From NCBI GenBank assembly GCA_029379215.1, contig JAQYWO010000016.1, positions 1-57,610 of the forward strand: a DNA stretch of 57,610 nt, given 5' to 3'. The notes beneath the pieces were generated by a model. It was not told the origin of the DNA. It did not search any database and saw only the letters and a program-made list of their open reading frames with translations. The position numbers were made by a program, and so were the translations under genes. The stretch's first letter is position 1. The number at the start of each line of letters is the position of its first letter. Positions 15,610-24,543 of the stretch are shown here, one piece after another. Source of the stretch: Rhizonema sp. PD37 (GTDB lineage: Bacteria > Cyanobacteriota > Cyanobacteriia > Cyanobacteriales > Nostocaceae).

Positions 15610-15854
15610 TTCTCCGTATTTCCCCAAGATTTCTACTATTGTTATGGTTATTGTGCATTACAAGCGAGCCATGGGTAATCGAATATCGAACGATCTCCGA
15701 AGCTAATTCCTAATTTCCAATTTTCATATATTTCCCCTAGACATAACCGTGTTACATCATTAATACGTATTGTCCGATAATATTTTCCAAAATTTATGTA
15801 TAAATTGTACAAAGTAGGTGTAAGCTAGATTAGCTTGTTTTTATCTAAGTACAA

Positions 15855-16967
15855 ATGAATCGGAAGCAATTGTCCTGGAAAACTATCATCAGCTTGCTAA
15901 TTGTCACAACGGTTGCCACTGCTGGAAGTCTCCCGTACCAAAGTCAAGCACAATCCCCGAGCAGACAAGAATCAAAAAGTACATCAGTTTTTAAACCCAA
16001 CCAAAATCAGCTAGCCGTCCACAGTTTACAAGGACATATATGGGATGTTAAGTCTATAGCTTTTACTCCAGATGGACAAACACTAATTAGTGGTAGTTTT
16101 GACCATACAATCAAGCTTTGGAACATCAAGACAGGAAAATTGCTCCGTACACTTGATGGACATCAAGATGGAGTGAATTCCGTCGTCATCAGTCCCGATG
16201 GGCAAATGTTTGCTAGTGGGGGAGGATCGGCGCAGCCTCATACCGATCAGACAATCAAGCTATGGAACCTCAAAACAGGTAAATTGCTAAGCCTATTAAA
16301 AGGTCATTCGCAAGGCATAAGTTCTCTTTGCATTAGTCCTGATGGACAAACACTTATTAGTGCTAGTTATGATAAGACTATTAAACTTTGGAATCTCAAG
16401 AGTGGGAAACTTCTAAACACCTTAATCGGTCATTCTAGTTGGGTACAGTCTGTTGCTATCAGTCCTGATGGGCTTCTTCTCGCCAGTGGCAGTGGTAGCC
16501 CCGATAATAATATAGATACGACTATCAAGCTTTGGAACCTAAAGACAGGAAAACTGCTCCGTACCTTAACAAAAAGTTCTAGCCCAGTGAGTTTTATTGC
16601 CTTCAGTCAAGATGGGCAAAACCTTGTGGGTGCTTCAGATCTTTCCATCAACGTTTGGAACATAAAAACAGATAAGCTTCATACATTTACAGTGTCTTCC
16701 CTTGGAGATGTCACTTCAACAGCTCTCAGCCCGGATGGACAATTCCTTGTCACAACTGCTTTAGATAGTTCAATTAAATTGTGGAATTTGCATACCGGAA
16801 CACTCCAGAAAGTCCTGGTTGCACCTCCCAACAGTAACCCAAATTTTGATCATCTATATCCTAGTAGCACTGCTTTTAGTCCTGATGGCAAAACTCTTGC
16901 TATTGGCCATGGAGGTGGTGCAGCTTTAGCCAATTTTCCGATTGACATTCAGCCAGTGTCTTTCTAG
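15855..16967 (+). CDS. WD40-repeat protein, exported
   Basis: 370 residues. The N-terminal 33 residues form a signal peptide (KTIISLLIVTTVATAGS, ending SQAQ), so the protein is likely periplasmic or surface-associated. About seven WD40 blades follow from residue 50, each with a variant of GHxxxVxSVAxSPDGQxLxSGSxDxTIKLWNLKTGKLL. The protein consists almost entirely of the propeller, with no fused catalytic domain. Several WD dipeptides appear as LWN, as is usual in cyanobacterial WD40 proteins. It presumably acts as a protein-binding platform; the partner is unknown. Confidence 0.88.
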   Translation: MNRKQLSWKTIISLLIVTTVATAGSLPYQSQAQSPSRQESKSTSVFKPNQNQLAVHSLQGHIWDVKSIAFTPDGQTLISGSFDHTIKLWNIKTGKLLRTLDGHQDGVNSVVISPDGQMFASGGGSAQPHTDQTIKLWNLKTGKLLSLLKGHSQGISSLCISPDGQTLISASYDKTIKLWNLKSGKLLNTLIGHSSWVQSVAISPDGLLLASGSGSPDNNIDTTIKLWNLKTGKLLRTLTKSSSPVSFIAFSQDGQNLVGASDLSINVWNIKTDKLHTFTVSSLGDVTSTALSPDGQFLVTTALDSSIKLWNLHTGTLQKVLVAPPNSNPNFDHLYPSSTAFSPDGKTLAIGHGGGAALANFPIDIQPVSF

Positions 16968-16968
16968 T

Positions 16969-17000
16969 TGTAGAGACGCTTCAATCATGGCGTCTCTACA
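16969..17000. terminator. GTAGAGACG-type hairpin after the WD40 gene
   Basis: Perfect 11-bp arms TGTAGAGACGC / GCGTCTCTACA around a 10-nt loop, directly after the stop. This is a dispersed palindrome type common in Nostocales; termination is plausible. The rest of the gap to 17293 shows nothing. Confidence 0.55.
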
Positions 17001-17293
17001 GGAGTCAATATATGAATAATTAAAGATTACCCAATCTTCGCAAGTCAGAAATGTTACGCTTCTCGATTTTTGCTTTGTGCTTAAACCAGTTTTAGGCAAG
17101 ACAAAAAGGTTGAGTTCAAAACTTTTCTTCCACAAATGCCCTCTACCCTGAATAACGGCCATAACCGAAAGGCTGATAACTAAAATTTAGACTATTGGCT
17201 GATAAAGAATGGTTTTAATTAAGTCGTCAGCTAGATGAAAAAAAATAAAGTTACTTTTACGCTAGGAGTTGCTTTTAAAAAATTGGTAGTAAT

Positions 17294-18136
17294 ATGCCTC
17301 TCCACAGACTTGCAGACTTTGACCCAAGCTACAAAGAGACTTTCGGCGGAGACGATGTTAAGGCTTTAGATGTCTACACTGAAGGGGGACAAAAAATAGG
17401 TTCAGTCGCTGATATACTTGTCGATCCAGATGGGCGTTTTCGTTATGTAGTGGTTGATACCCAATACGAATCTCTTGATAAAAGAATATTACTACCGATT
17501 GGTTTATCTCGTATAGATTACAATACGAAACATGTATATGTAGATGGACTCAGTAAAGCGCAAGTGGAACGTTTACCTGAGTACAAAGATAGTATGGCTG
17601 TTGATTACGATTATGAAGAGCAGGTACGCGGGACTTATCGTCCTCCGTCTACTGGCACAACTTTTGATCGCGACACTTACAATTATCAACAAGACTCATC
17701 GCTTTACGATTTAAACGATCAAAATCATCAAACTTTCAAACTGTATCAAGAACGTTTGATTGCGAACAAAACCCGTGTCAAAACAGGGGAAGTTACAGTT
17801 GGCAAGCACATTGAGACGGAAACCGCCAGGGTGAGTGTGCCTTTAGAAAAAGAGCGCGTCGTTATTGAGAGAGTGACACCAACAGGAGCAGGATCAGTTG
17901 TCGATTCAAATACAGTTAAGTTCCAAGAAGGAGAAGTCGCACGCATAGAAATTTACGAAGAGACACCAGATATTCGTAAAGAAGCGTTTGTACGCGAAGA
18001 AGTTCGAGTTAAGAAAGTTGTAGATCAAGAAATGGTTGAAGCGCAAGAAACAATTCGTCGGGAAGAATTAGATATTACAACCGAAGGAGATTTACCGATT
18101 AATCAAACAGGTACCAATTTAACTGACCGTATTTAA
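17294..18136 (+). CDS. PRC-barrel and DUF2382 protein, paralog 1
   Basis: 280 residues. Residues about 1-110 are a PRC-barrel-like domain (GGDDVKALDVYTEGGQKIGS, DILVDPDGRFRYVVVD, KRILLPIGLSRIDY). Residues about 150-265 are a DUF2382 domain: FKLYQERLIANKTRVKTGEV, VGKHIETETARVSVPLEKER, VVIERVTP, REEVRVKKVV and ETIRREELDI. The protein is very charged and cytoplasmic. DUF2382 proteins are associated with stress responses in cyanobacteria and other bacteria, but no biochemical function is established. Two further paralogs lie within 3 kb on the same strand. A clear terminator follows, so it is probably its own transcription unit. Confidence 0.88.
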   Translation: MPLHRLADFDPSYKETFGGDDVKALDVYTEGGQKIGSVADILVDPDGRFRYVVVDTQYESLDKRILLPIGLSRIDYNTKHVYVDGLSKAQVERLPEYKDSMAVDYDYEEQVRGTYRPPSTGTTFDRDTYNYQQDSSLYDLNDQNHQTFKLYQERLIANKTRVKTGEVTVGKHIETETARVSVPLEKERVVIERVTPTGAGSVVDSNTVKFQEGEVARIEIYEETPDIRKEAFVREEVRVKKVVDQEMVEAQETIRREELDITTEGDLPINQTGTNLTDRI

Positions 18137-18209
18137 ATCGTCTCCAGAGAAACCTACCATCCTTAATTGTGGAGTAAATATTTTTATGTAGGCAACTACA
18201 GTAATCATA

Positions 18210-18242
18210 AACTCGGTTTATTAAAAAAGCCGAGTTTTTTTA
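18210..18242 (+). terminator. Intrinsic terminator after PRC/DUF2382 paralog 1
   Basis: Stem AACTCGG / CCGAGTT with a 13-nt loop followed by an uninterrupted T run, the classic rho-independent form. Confidence 0.85.
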
Positions 18243-18397
18243 TCATTCGCTAGAAAAAAATGCTGCATAAATTCTTAGAAAAACTTAATAAATATATGAT
18301 TAGATTTAAGTTAAGTCCTTCGTAAGGAAGAGAGGATTTATTTAATTATTTTTTATATTAGTATCTGAGAGATAAAAGTAAATTAAAGGGGAAATAC

Positions 18398-19351
18398 ATG
18401 GTTCTTCAGAAACTTACAGAATTTGATCCAAATTACCGCGAAACCTTTGAAGGTAATGATATCAAAAATATGGGTGTATATGCAGAAGGTACTGATGAAA
18501 GAATCGGTAGTGTTAGTGATGTCTTAGTAGACGAAGAAGGTCATTTTCGCTATTTAATCGTTGATTTAGGCTTCTGGATTTTTGGTAAGAAGGTGTTATT
18601 ACCAGTTGGTCGTTCAAAAGTCGATCACAATGCTGATCGTGTTTATGCTGTAGGTATGACTAGAGCGCAAGCAGAGAACTTACCACAATACGATGAGAAC
18701 CAGACTCTTGATTATGACTATGAAGAAAGGGTGCGTGGTGGATACCGTTCTCCTGGAAACTATGCAAAACCTGTAGAAACATCAGCACCTTTAAATGTTT
18801 CAACACCTTTAGAAGCAGAAGCCTCGGCTCCTCTGAATACAAATTATCAAGCTTATCAAGCACCAAATGTTGTTGAGACGCCTATAGCTACACCAACTCC
18901 AACTTATGATCGTGATGCATACAAATATGAAGGAGAGCCTTCCTTGTACAATATGAATGAACAGGATCATCAAACTCTAAGATTGTATGAGGAAAGGTTG
19001 ATTGCAAATAAAAGACGCCAGAAAACTGGTGAAGTCACGATTGGCAAACACGTAGAGACAGAAACTGCAAGGGTTGCAGTTCCGGTAGAGAAAGAAAGAG
19101 TTGTTATTGAGAGAGTGACTCCAGACAATGCTGGTAGAGCTGTTCCTGCAGGAGAAGCAAACTTCAGTGACGGTGCAGTCACCCGTTTGGAAATATATGA
19201 AGAAACTGCTGATATTCAAAAAGAAACTGTTTTACGTGAAGAAGTTAGAGTGAGAAAAGTTGTAGATCACGAAACGGTTCAAGCTCAAGATACAATTCGT
19301 CGTGAAGAATTGGATATAAATACTAACAATCTTCCAGTTGAAGAGCGGTAA
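18398..19351 (+). CDS. PRC-barrel and DUF2382 protein, paralog 2
   Basis: 317 residues with the same architecture as the gene at 17294. The PRC-barrel covers about residues 1-115 (NDIKNMGVYAEGTDERIGSV, VLVDEEGHFRYLIVDLG), a Pro/Ala/Thr-rich linker about 120-170 (the main length difference), and DUF2382 about 180-300 (LRLYEERLIANKRRQKTGEV, TIGKHVETETARVAVPVEK, RREELDIN). A GGGG-containing RBS lies about 7 nt upstream of the ATG. Residues flanking the two domains are strongly conserved with paralog 1, implying tandem duplication. It is followed by its own terminator. Confidence 0.88.
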   Translation: MVLQKLTEFDPNYRETFEGNDIKNMGVYAEGTDERIGSVSDVLVDEEGHFRYLIVDLGFWIFGKKVLLPVGRSKVDHNADRVYAVGMTRAQAENLPQYDENQTLDYDYEERVRGGYRSPGNYAKPVETSAPLNVSTPLEAEASAPLNTNYQAYQAPNVVETPIATPTPTYDRDAYKYEGEPSLYNMNEQDHQTLRLYEERLIANKRRQKTGEVTIGKHVETETARVAVPVEKERVVIERVTPDNAGRAVPAGEANFSDGAVTRLEIYEETADIQKETVLREEVRVRKVVDHETVQAQDTIRREELDINTNNLPVEER

Positions 19352-19500
19352 ATGCCAATAAGTTCAGTTATTGCTGAACAAGTCTTTACCGAACGTATAT
19401 ACATCCTTTGAATTATTTCCAATAAAGCCAGTCTAACCATTGTAATTCATGTTTATTGATGGTTAATAACATGACGCTAAGCTCAGACAAATAAAATATG

Positions 19501-19538
19501 ATACAGGTAAAGTGTTATTAACTTTACCTGTATTTATA
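19501..19538 (+). terminator. Terminator after PRC/DUF2382 paralog 2
   Basis: Perfect 13-bp arms (19501-19513 and 19521-19533) with a 7-nt loop and a T-rich tail, 150 nt past the stop. Confidence 0.7.
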
Positions 19539-20063
19539 TTAGTAGTTATATCTAAGTTGTGTAACTATCATGAAGACTGCTAATATTTAATAGCTAGTCG
19601 CTGACGGAAAACAGTTAGTAGAGAGCTAATACTTACTCTGATAAGGGGAGTTTGTCGTTAATCTACATCTCCCTAGAAGTCTTATAAGACAGAAATTGTG
19701 AAGTTTGCTAAGGGAGACACTGAAAGCTCTGCTCGCCTAAGAGCAGAATAATTTATCATGCGTGCTGGCTTTGTTGCAGCTTTTGTAAGCCTGTAGAACT
19801 CATCTGGTATCTACAGTGACATCCTTTGAAAAAGAGTTTAGGTGGATGCTCTGGGAGTTAACCGAGCAATATTGAATAGTGAGCAATTAACAAAAAATGC
19901 TTTCTTTGAAAGACTTATTTAGATAAAAAGTAACATCGGTTAAGTAGACTTGTTTGGACGGGAAGTAAACTATATGTTCATTTTTACTACCCTGTTGTAT
20001 ATGACTTGTGTCCTTTTATATCGGGCACATATTCATCAGCTTCCATATATATTATGAGGTTTT
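19539..20063. other. Gene-free leader before the third DUF2382 gene
   Basis: About 525 nt without a credible ORF. It precedes the gene at 20064 and presumably carries that gene's promoter. A TGAGG lies about 6 nt before its ATG. No repeat was recognised. Confidence 0.5.
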
Positions 20064-20942
20064 ATGAATAACAAAACAATTGTTCAAGAAAAATATTCAG
20101 GGACCCAAAGCGATCGAATTAGTACAGTACTAGAGAATTTGAGGAAAAAAGTCAAAAATTTTGTGGTTGTGGATAACCACGGTCAGCTAGTCGGGGAGGT
20201 TCGAGATTTAATTATTGATGCAAATCGTCAACTAAACATTGTTGTCTCTAGAATAGTTAATCACGGCAGCAATGGCTTATATAGATTAAGTAGTAAGCTA
20301 GTTAAGAAGATAGATCCCCAAATTCAACGTATTTTTCTCAACATTGATAACTCACAAGTACAGGATTTGCCAGAATATAAAGAGACAGAGAGTACAGACG
20401 AAGTAATGGAACAAAATTTAACAGATATGGAACATTATCCTGACAATTTCCCGGAATTACCACTAGTCATAGAAAACAATAGTGAAGTAGAGTCCGGAGA
20501 CGAAAATAAAGTAGAAGAAGAAATTATCCGGTTGTTAGGAGAAAGATTAGTTGTTGAGCGAAACAAGCGTAAAGTTGGAGAGGTAATTGTTCGCAAAGAA
20601 ATAGAAACCAGGATGATACAAGTTCCTGTCCGGCGAGAGAAGCTTATTGTTGAACAAGTCAGCCCCGAACATAAGCAGCTTGCAGAAATTGATTTAGGGG
20701 AAGAAGAAATTTCAGGTCTCGCACTGACACCAGAGGAAACACATCAAGCAGCGAGTTTAGACGGTAGTCTTACTGTCACTGGGGAATTTCAATCTCCTAA
20801 AATTGCCAGCTTACTTTTGAATGCGATCGCCTTAGAAAGGAATCACAAATGTAAAAAGGTACGAGTAACAATCGTTGTCGAAGATGAGGAACGTCAAAAA
20901 ACATACCAAGAGTGGTTTAACCGCACATCAACAAAGGGCTGA
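20064..20942 (+). CDS. PRC-barrel-like and DUF2382 protein, divergent paralog 3
   Basis: 292 residues. The N-terminal about 105 residues are PRC-barrel-like (VKNFVVVDNHGQLVGEVRDL, RIFLNIDNSQVQDLPEYKET). Residues 140-200 carry a recognisable DUF2382 start (EEEIIRLLGERLVVERNKRK, GEVIVRKEIETRMIQVPVRR, EKLIVEQVSPE). The C terminus (about 230-290: TVTGEFQSPKIASLLLNAIA, KVRVTIVVEDEERQ) is different from the other two paralogs. It is much more diverged than the pair at 17294 and 18398, so it represents an older duplication or a separate subfamily. Confidence 0.82.
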   Translation: MNNKTIVQEKYSGTQSDRISTVLENLRKKVKNFVVVDNHGQLVGEVRDLIIDANRQLNIVVSRIVNHGSNGLYRLSSKLVKKIDPQIQRIFLNIDNSQVQDLPEYKETESTDEVMEQNLTDMEHYPDNFPELPLVIENNSEVESGDENKVEEEIIRLLGERLVVERNKRKVGEVIVRKEIETRMIQVPVRREKLIVEQVSPEHKQLAEIDLGEEEISGLALTPEETHQAASLDGSLTVTGEFQSPKIASLLLNAIALERNHKCKKVRVTIVVEDEERQKTYQEWFNRTSTKG

Positions 20943-21124
20943 CTTCTTGCCCAGACGCCAAACACCCAGCTACCTGATTAACCTTGATCAACTTATTGGG
21001 TAACCACTCTGTTGGGCTGAGCCTCCATTCAGCATCACTTATAGCACGTGGCTTCTCCCTTGCTAAATAACCCAGCAGTGTGACTAAGTCACACTGTCAC
21101 AAAGGAACCACCAAATGAACTGAT

Positions 21125-21832
21125 CTATTTAACGGTGCGATAGTGTAAAAATAACTCACTTTCAATCTGACGAGTTTCAACAAGATGGAGTTGAGGTGCT
21201 TGCGCCGGTAGAAAACCTTCTCCCGCCACTGGAGTCGGTGCATTGTGTCCTCCAAAAATGACTGGCCAAATAGTCAACCACCAATCATCAATTCGTCCTG
21301 CCTTTACTAACGCAGCAGTCAACGATCCACCTCCCAATGCAACAACTTTATTGATCCCTTTCTCTGATATTAAGGTGTAGGCGCGATCCCAGTTGAGATC
21401 TGTATCTCCCAACTCAACTACGTTAGCCAGCTTTTGCAGGGTTGTGGCATCAGGACTGCGTTCCAAACCAGTTCTTGTCGTAAATATCCACCGCTCAACG
21501 TTTTGCTGGAAAAAAGGTAAGTCAGGCGATAGATTGAGCGATCGCGTAACAACACAGATAATAGGTTGGGGAGGTTGACCTCGAACACTACGCGCTGCTA
21601 GCAGTTCGGGATTGCGAACTGTAAATATTCCTCCCTCAGCACGAATTGTTCCTGAGCCTATCAATGCAAGATCGGCTAAAGATATTTGATATTCAAGATG
21701 TGCTTGATCGGCAGGATCAGATTGTCTTGGTGCTTTAGGGTCTACAGCACTAATCTTTCCATCAGCCGTCATGGCAAGAACCACGGTTGTTTGGATCGCT
21801 GTCACAGTTACGTTCTCATCGATTGCGGACAC
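21125..21832 (-). CDS. RibD C-terminal domain reductase (DHFR fold)
   Basis: A 235-residue stand-alone RibD-C/DHFR-like reductase. It shows TTVVLAMTADGKISAVDPKA, DLALIGSGTIRAEGG, VVTRSLNLSPDLPFF, GINKVVALGGGSLTAALVKA (NADPH-binding GGG) and WWLTIWPVIFGGHNAPTPV. RibD-C enzymes reduce the ribose side chain of the pyrimidine intermediate in riboflavin synthesis. There is no deaminase domain, so this is either the separate reductase or a paralog with another pterin- or flavin-like substrate. It is divergent from the CcmK-type gene with a 143-nt shared intergenic region. Confidence 0.85.
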   Translation of the reverse strand: MSAIDENVTVTAIQTTVVLAMTADGKISAVDPKAPRQSDPADQAHLEYQISLADLALIGSGTIRAEGGIFTVRNPELLAARSVRGQPPQPIICVVTRSLNLSPDLPFFQQNVERWIFTTRTGLERSPDATTLQKLANVVELGDTDLNWDRAYTLISEKGINKVVALGGGSLTAALVKAGRIDDWWLTIWPVIFGGHNAPTPVAGEGFLPAQAPQLHLVETRQIESELFLHYRTVK

Positions 21833-21975
21833 AGCTTATAAGGATAGCACGCTGAAAACCTTTGAAGATATGGCACTTCACTTCATAATGACTAATCTGA
21901 TCCCGCAATGCCGTTAGTGAGAATCCGATACGATCTGCAATAATCTAGGTGTTACCCATTGTCGGGAGTCAACTC

Positions 21976-22278
21976 ATGGGATCTGCTGTTGGGATGGTTG
22001 AAGTGCGGGGATTACCGCCGGCACTTGCAGTTGCTGATGTAATGTGTAAAGCCGCTAGCGTTACTTTAGTGAAAATGGAAAAGGTGAGTGGAGCTTATGT
22101 AACTATTGTCGTCCGGGGTGATATCTCAGCGGTCAAAATTGCAGTTGAAGCAGGAATTGAAGCAGCTAAGAGAATCGAGCCTCAAAAAGAAGGTGATAAA
22201 ATATTCCTCTCTTCCCACTACATCCCGCGACCTAGTGACAATTTGATGGCAGTGTTACCCATCGATTACTTAGACTGA
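21976..22278 (+). CDS. BMC-domain carboxysome shell protein, CcmK type (divergent)
   Basis: A 100-residue single BMC-domain protein. It matches the CcmK pattern: SAVGMVEVRGLPPALAVADV, MCKAASVTLVKMEKV, VTIVVRGDISAVKIAVEAG and HYIPRPSDNLMAVLPIDYLD. Such proteins form hexameric tiles of the beta-carboxysome shell with a central pore for bicarbonate, RuBP or 3PGA. It is not next to a ccm operon, as is usual for the minor CcmK paralogs. The typical DAMVKAARV is DVMCKAASV here, and the loop at IEPQKEGDKIF is unusual. Start ATG 21976 has GGGAG 7 nt upstream, so the longer frame is rejected. Confidence 0.87.
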   Translation: MGSAVGMVEVRGLPPALAVADVMCKAASVTLVKMEKVSGAYVTIVVRGDISAVKIAVEAGIEAAKRIEPQKEGDKIFLSSHYIPRPSDNLMAVLPIDYLD

Positions 22279-22363
22279 ACTGCCGAATTTTAATTATCGT
22301 TGGTGTGTTGTTGTTGGTAACGCACTAGCCATATTTAAAAGTGCTGAGTACTGAGTGTGATCG

Positions 22364-22551
22364 TAACCCCATAGATAAATAAGCTTGGATTGAAGTAAAG
22401 CTCGCTCTTGGGAAGATCCCCCGGCAGACTTTACGTAAGGGCACATTATTTCTTGTGGCACTCTCCAAGGGAATAAATCTTTTTTTCTTCCATACCTGAA
22501 GCTAGGGACTTCAAAGATGAGTATGCGGTGTAATTCATTTTACTTTTTCTG
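22364..22551. repeat. Dispersed repeat family C, copy 2 (inverted)
   Basis: The reverse complement aligns with 14276-14508 over its whole length. It lacks the 24-bp palindrome insertion found there. It is preceded by the GTGCTGAGTACTGAGTG tandem motif seen at many cyanobacterial loci. Confidence 0.7.
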
Positions 22552-23593
22552 AGTGCGCGATCGCACTGATTTAGTGAGAATAAATGATGCTAGAAACCCG
22601 CTAAGTGCCCTTACTTACAAAGAAAGGCAGAGGGCAGGAGGCAGCTATGCTGAAGGCATTCTGCTTCCTGTCCTCTTAAAAAACTTTAGTTCTGGGTTTA
22701 AAGCCCAGTTTGAAAAAAGATGTTTTTCGAGACGCATAGCGCGAGAAAAACGGCGTCCAAGTTTCAATCCCACACTTTTAAGTGTGGGTTCCTTCTGCCC
22801 TCTGCCCTCTGCCTTCTGCCTTCTGAATGGGTTTCTGATTTCTGGCAAATTATTTAGGACAGTTATACCTTCAAAATTGCTCCTTACTCCTGCATTAGAA
22901 CTTTTAGAGTACGTCGGAAAGCAAAATTTATCGGCTTTTTTAGCATAAAGTCCGGCAGCGACAAACCCGAAACTACGATCGCAAAGCACGTGTTCATTCT
23001 GTTAATACTTTGCTCACAAATGATCCCAGCGCAAAATGTTATTGTGTGATTTCAATATTTGCAGTGAAAAGTTATAAAAATCGATAATTGAGTGATTTAT
23101 AAAAATTATTAAACAAATATTGTGTATATATATTGTTTCGTACTGGCAAGTATTAAGAAATACTTATAACAAAATATTGCAAGTACTTGATTTAATTGCT
23201 AAGGTGTGTAGGAATCAACAATTCCGGCATATGCTCCGCCTATTGGAGATGTATGCCCTATGAGGTAGATTTTACTGAGTTATCGCACGAAAAAACGTGT
23301 AGGGGTAGTTTTTTCTCATTGGTCATTAGCATTTACTCTGAAAAAAGAACGAGGATTAATGACGTTTTGAAATAGAGATACAGCATCGATAGGTTCTTTT
23401 TGAATTACGAAACTCTGCTCATGGTAACAGCTAATAGGAAAAAAATCAGCAACTAGCAACGATGAGTTTCATTTTTCAATCACCATTTATTAATTTGTCT
23501 TACCCGGTGCTATCAGATGAGGAAGCTGTGATTGTATCTGTAGGCAAAGACTTTATAGTGCGGTAAGACAAGCGAATCTTGAGGTTAAAACCC
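22552..23593. other. Gene-free 1-kb stretch with small repeats
   Basis: No credible gene. It contains a perfect 9-bp hairpin (22769-22788, CCCACACTT/AAGTGTGGG), heptameric tandem repeats, and an imperfect hairpin near 22690 (CTGGG ... CCCAG). ORFs of 114-131 codons here run through these repeats on both strands and look random. Confidence 0.5.
22791..22825. repeat. Short tandemly repeated repetitive (heptamer) array
   Basis: Five consecutive 7-nt units of the form CCYTCTG (CCTTCTG, CCCTCTG, CCCTCTG, CCTTCTG, CCTTCTG). Heptameric arrays of this kind are a known feature of heterocystous cyanobacteria. Confidence 0.85.
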
Positions 23594-24499
23594 ATGAATA
23601 TTCAAGGTAAAGTTGTTCTCATAACTGGAGCTTCTCGTGGTATTGGGCGTGCGATCGCTCTCGAGTTAGCAAGGCAAGGCGTCAAACGGCTGATATTGAT
23701 GGCACGCGATCGCTACAAATTAGCTGAGGTAGCCAAAGAAATTGAGGCGATGGGCGTAGAAGCCATAGCTATGGGAATCGATTTAACAAAGCCCATTTTT
23801 GTAAATGTTGCTTGTGCCCAAGTTTGGCGAAGTTATGGCCCGATTCATCTCTTGATTAACTGTGCAGGAGTCGCTCACCAAAACTCCTTTTTACAATCAA
23901 AATTGCCGCAGCTTCAAGAAGAACTCTCTCTGAATTTATTAGGAACTTACACAATGACTCATCTGCTAGCCAGACGCATGGCGAGCCGAAGAGAAGGAAC
24001 AATCGTCAATGTCTCGAGTTTGATGGGGAAAGTAGCTGCACCGACGATGGCAACATATTCAGCAACCAAGTTTGCAATCTTAGGATTTACCCAAGCCTTA
24101 CGTCGCGAATTAGCGGAAAATAACATCCGAGTAATCGCATTCATGCCTTCCCTGACTGATACAGACATGGTGCGGGACTTAGAATTATTCCGCTGGGTAA
24201 TGCCCATGACGCCTGAGAAAGTCGCTCAAGCACTGATTGTCGGACTACAAAGGGATTCACCAGAAATATTAGTTGGATGGCAAAGTCACTTAGCCGTCTG
24301 GTGTCAATATCTTGCGCCTTGGTTGCTAGAGAAGATTTTACAGATGGCAAATCCACAAGCACCAAGAGGACTAAGGTTTTTTGAAAAATTGAGACAACTA
24401 CTTACACTTAAACCAGGTTTATTCAGCAAAATGCATCGTTTTAGGGATTTGTCTTTATTCAGAAACCTGCTTTCTTTTGTGTCCGCAGACAAGTTGTGA
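23594..24499 (+). CDS. Short-chain dehydrogenase/reductase (SDR)
   Basis: A 301-residue classical SDR. It shows the Rossmann motif VLITGASRGIGRAIALEL at the N terminus, LINCAGVAH, the catalytic Ser in NVSSLMG, and Tyr155 and Lys159 in YSATKFAILG. Up to residue 240 it follows the family. The extra C-terminal about 60 residues (WCQYLAPWLLEKILQMANPQ) are hydrophobic and may bind a membrane or lipid substrate, as in the larger SDRs acting on ketoacyl or sterol-like substrates. Start ATG 23594 has GAGG 9 nt upstream; a TTG at 23579 is rejected. It converges with the histidine kinase gene. Confidence 0.9.
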   Translation: MNIQGKVVLITGASRGIGRAIALELARQGVKRLILMARDRYKLAEVAKEIEAMGVEAIAMGIDLTKPIFVNVACAQVWRSYGPIHLLINCAGVAHQNSFLQSKLPQLQEELSLNLLGTYTMTHLLARRMASRREGTIVNVSSLMGKVAAPTMATYSATKFAILGFTQALRRELAENNIRVIAFMPSLTDTDMVRDLELFRWVMPMTPEKVAQALIVGLQRDSPEILVGWQSHLAVWCQYLAPWLLEKILQMANPQAPRGLRFFEKLRQLLTLKPGLFSKMHRFRDLSLFRNLLSFVSADKL

Positions 24500-24543
24500 G
24501 AAAAAGGAGCTAGGAGCGATCATTCTCTCCAGCTCTTACCCAA

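Noticed and set aside
22760..22788. GTTTCAATCCC word resembling a cyanobacterial CRISPR repeat start
   Set aside because: Only one copy, followed by a simple hairpin; no spacers or cas genes.
22553..22989. 131- and 114-codon ORFs on opposite strands
   Set aside because: Both cross hairpins and heptamer repeats and mirror each other; no family resemblance.
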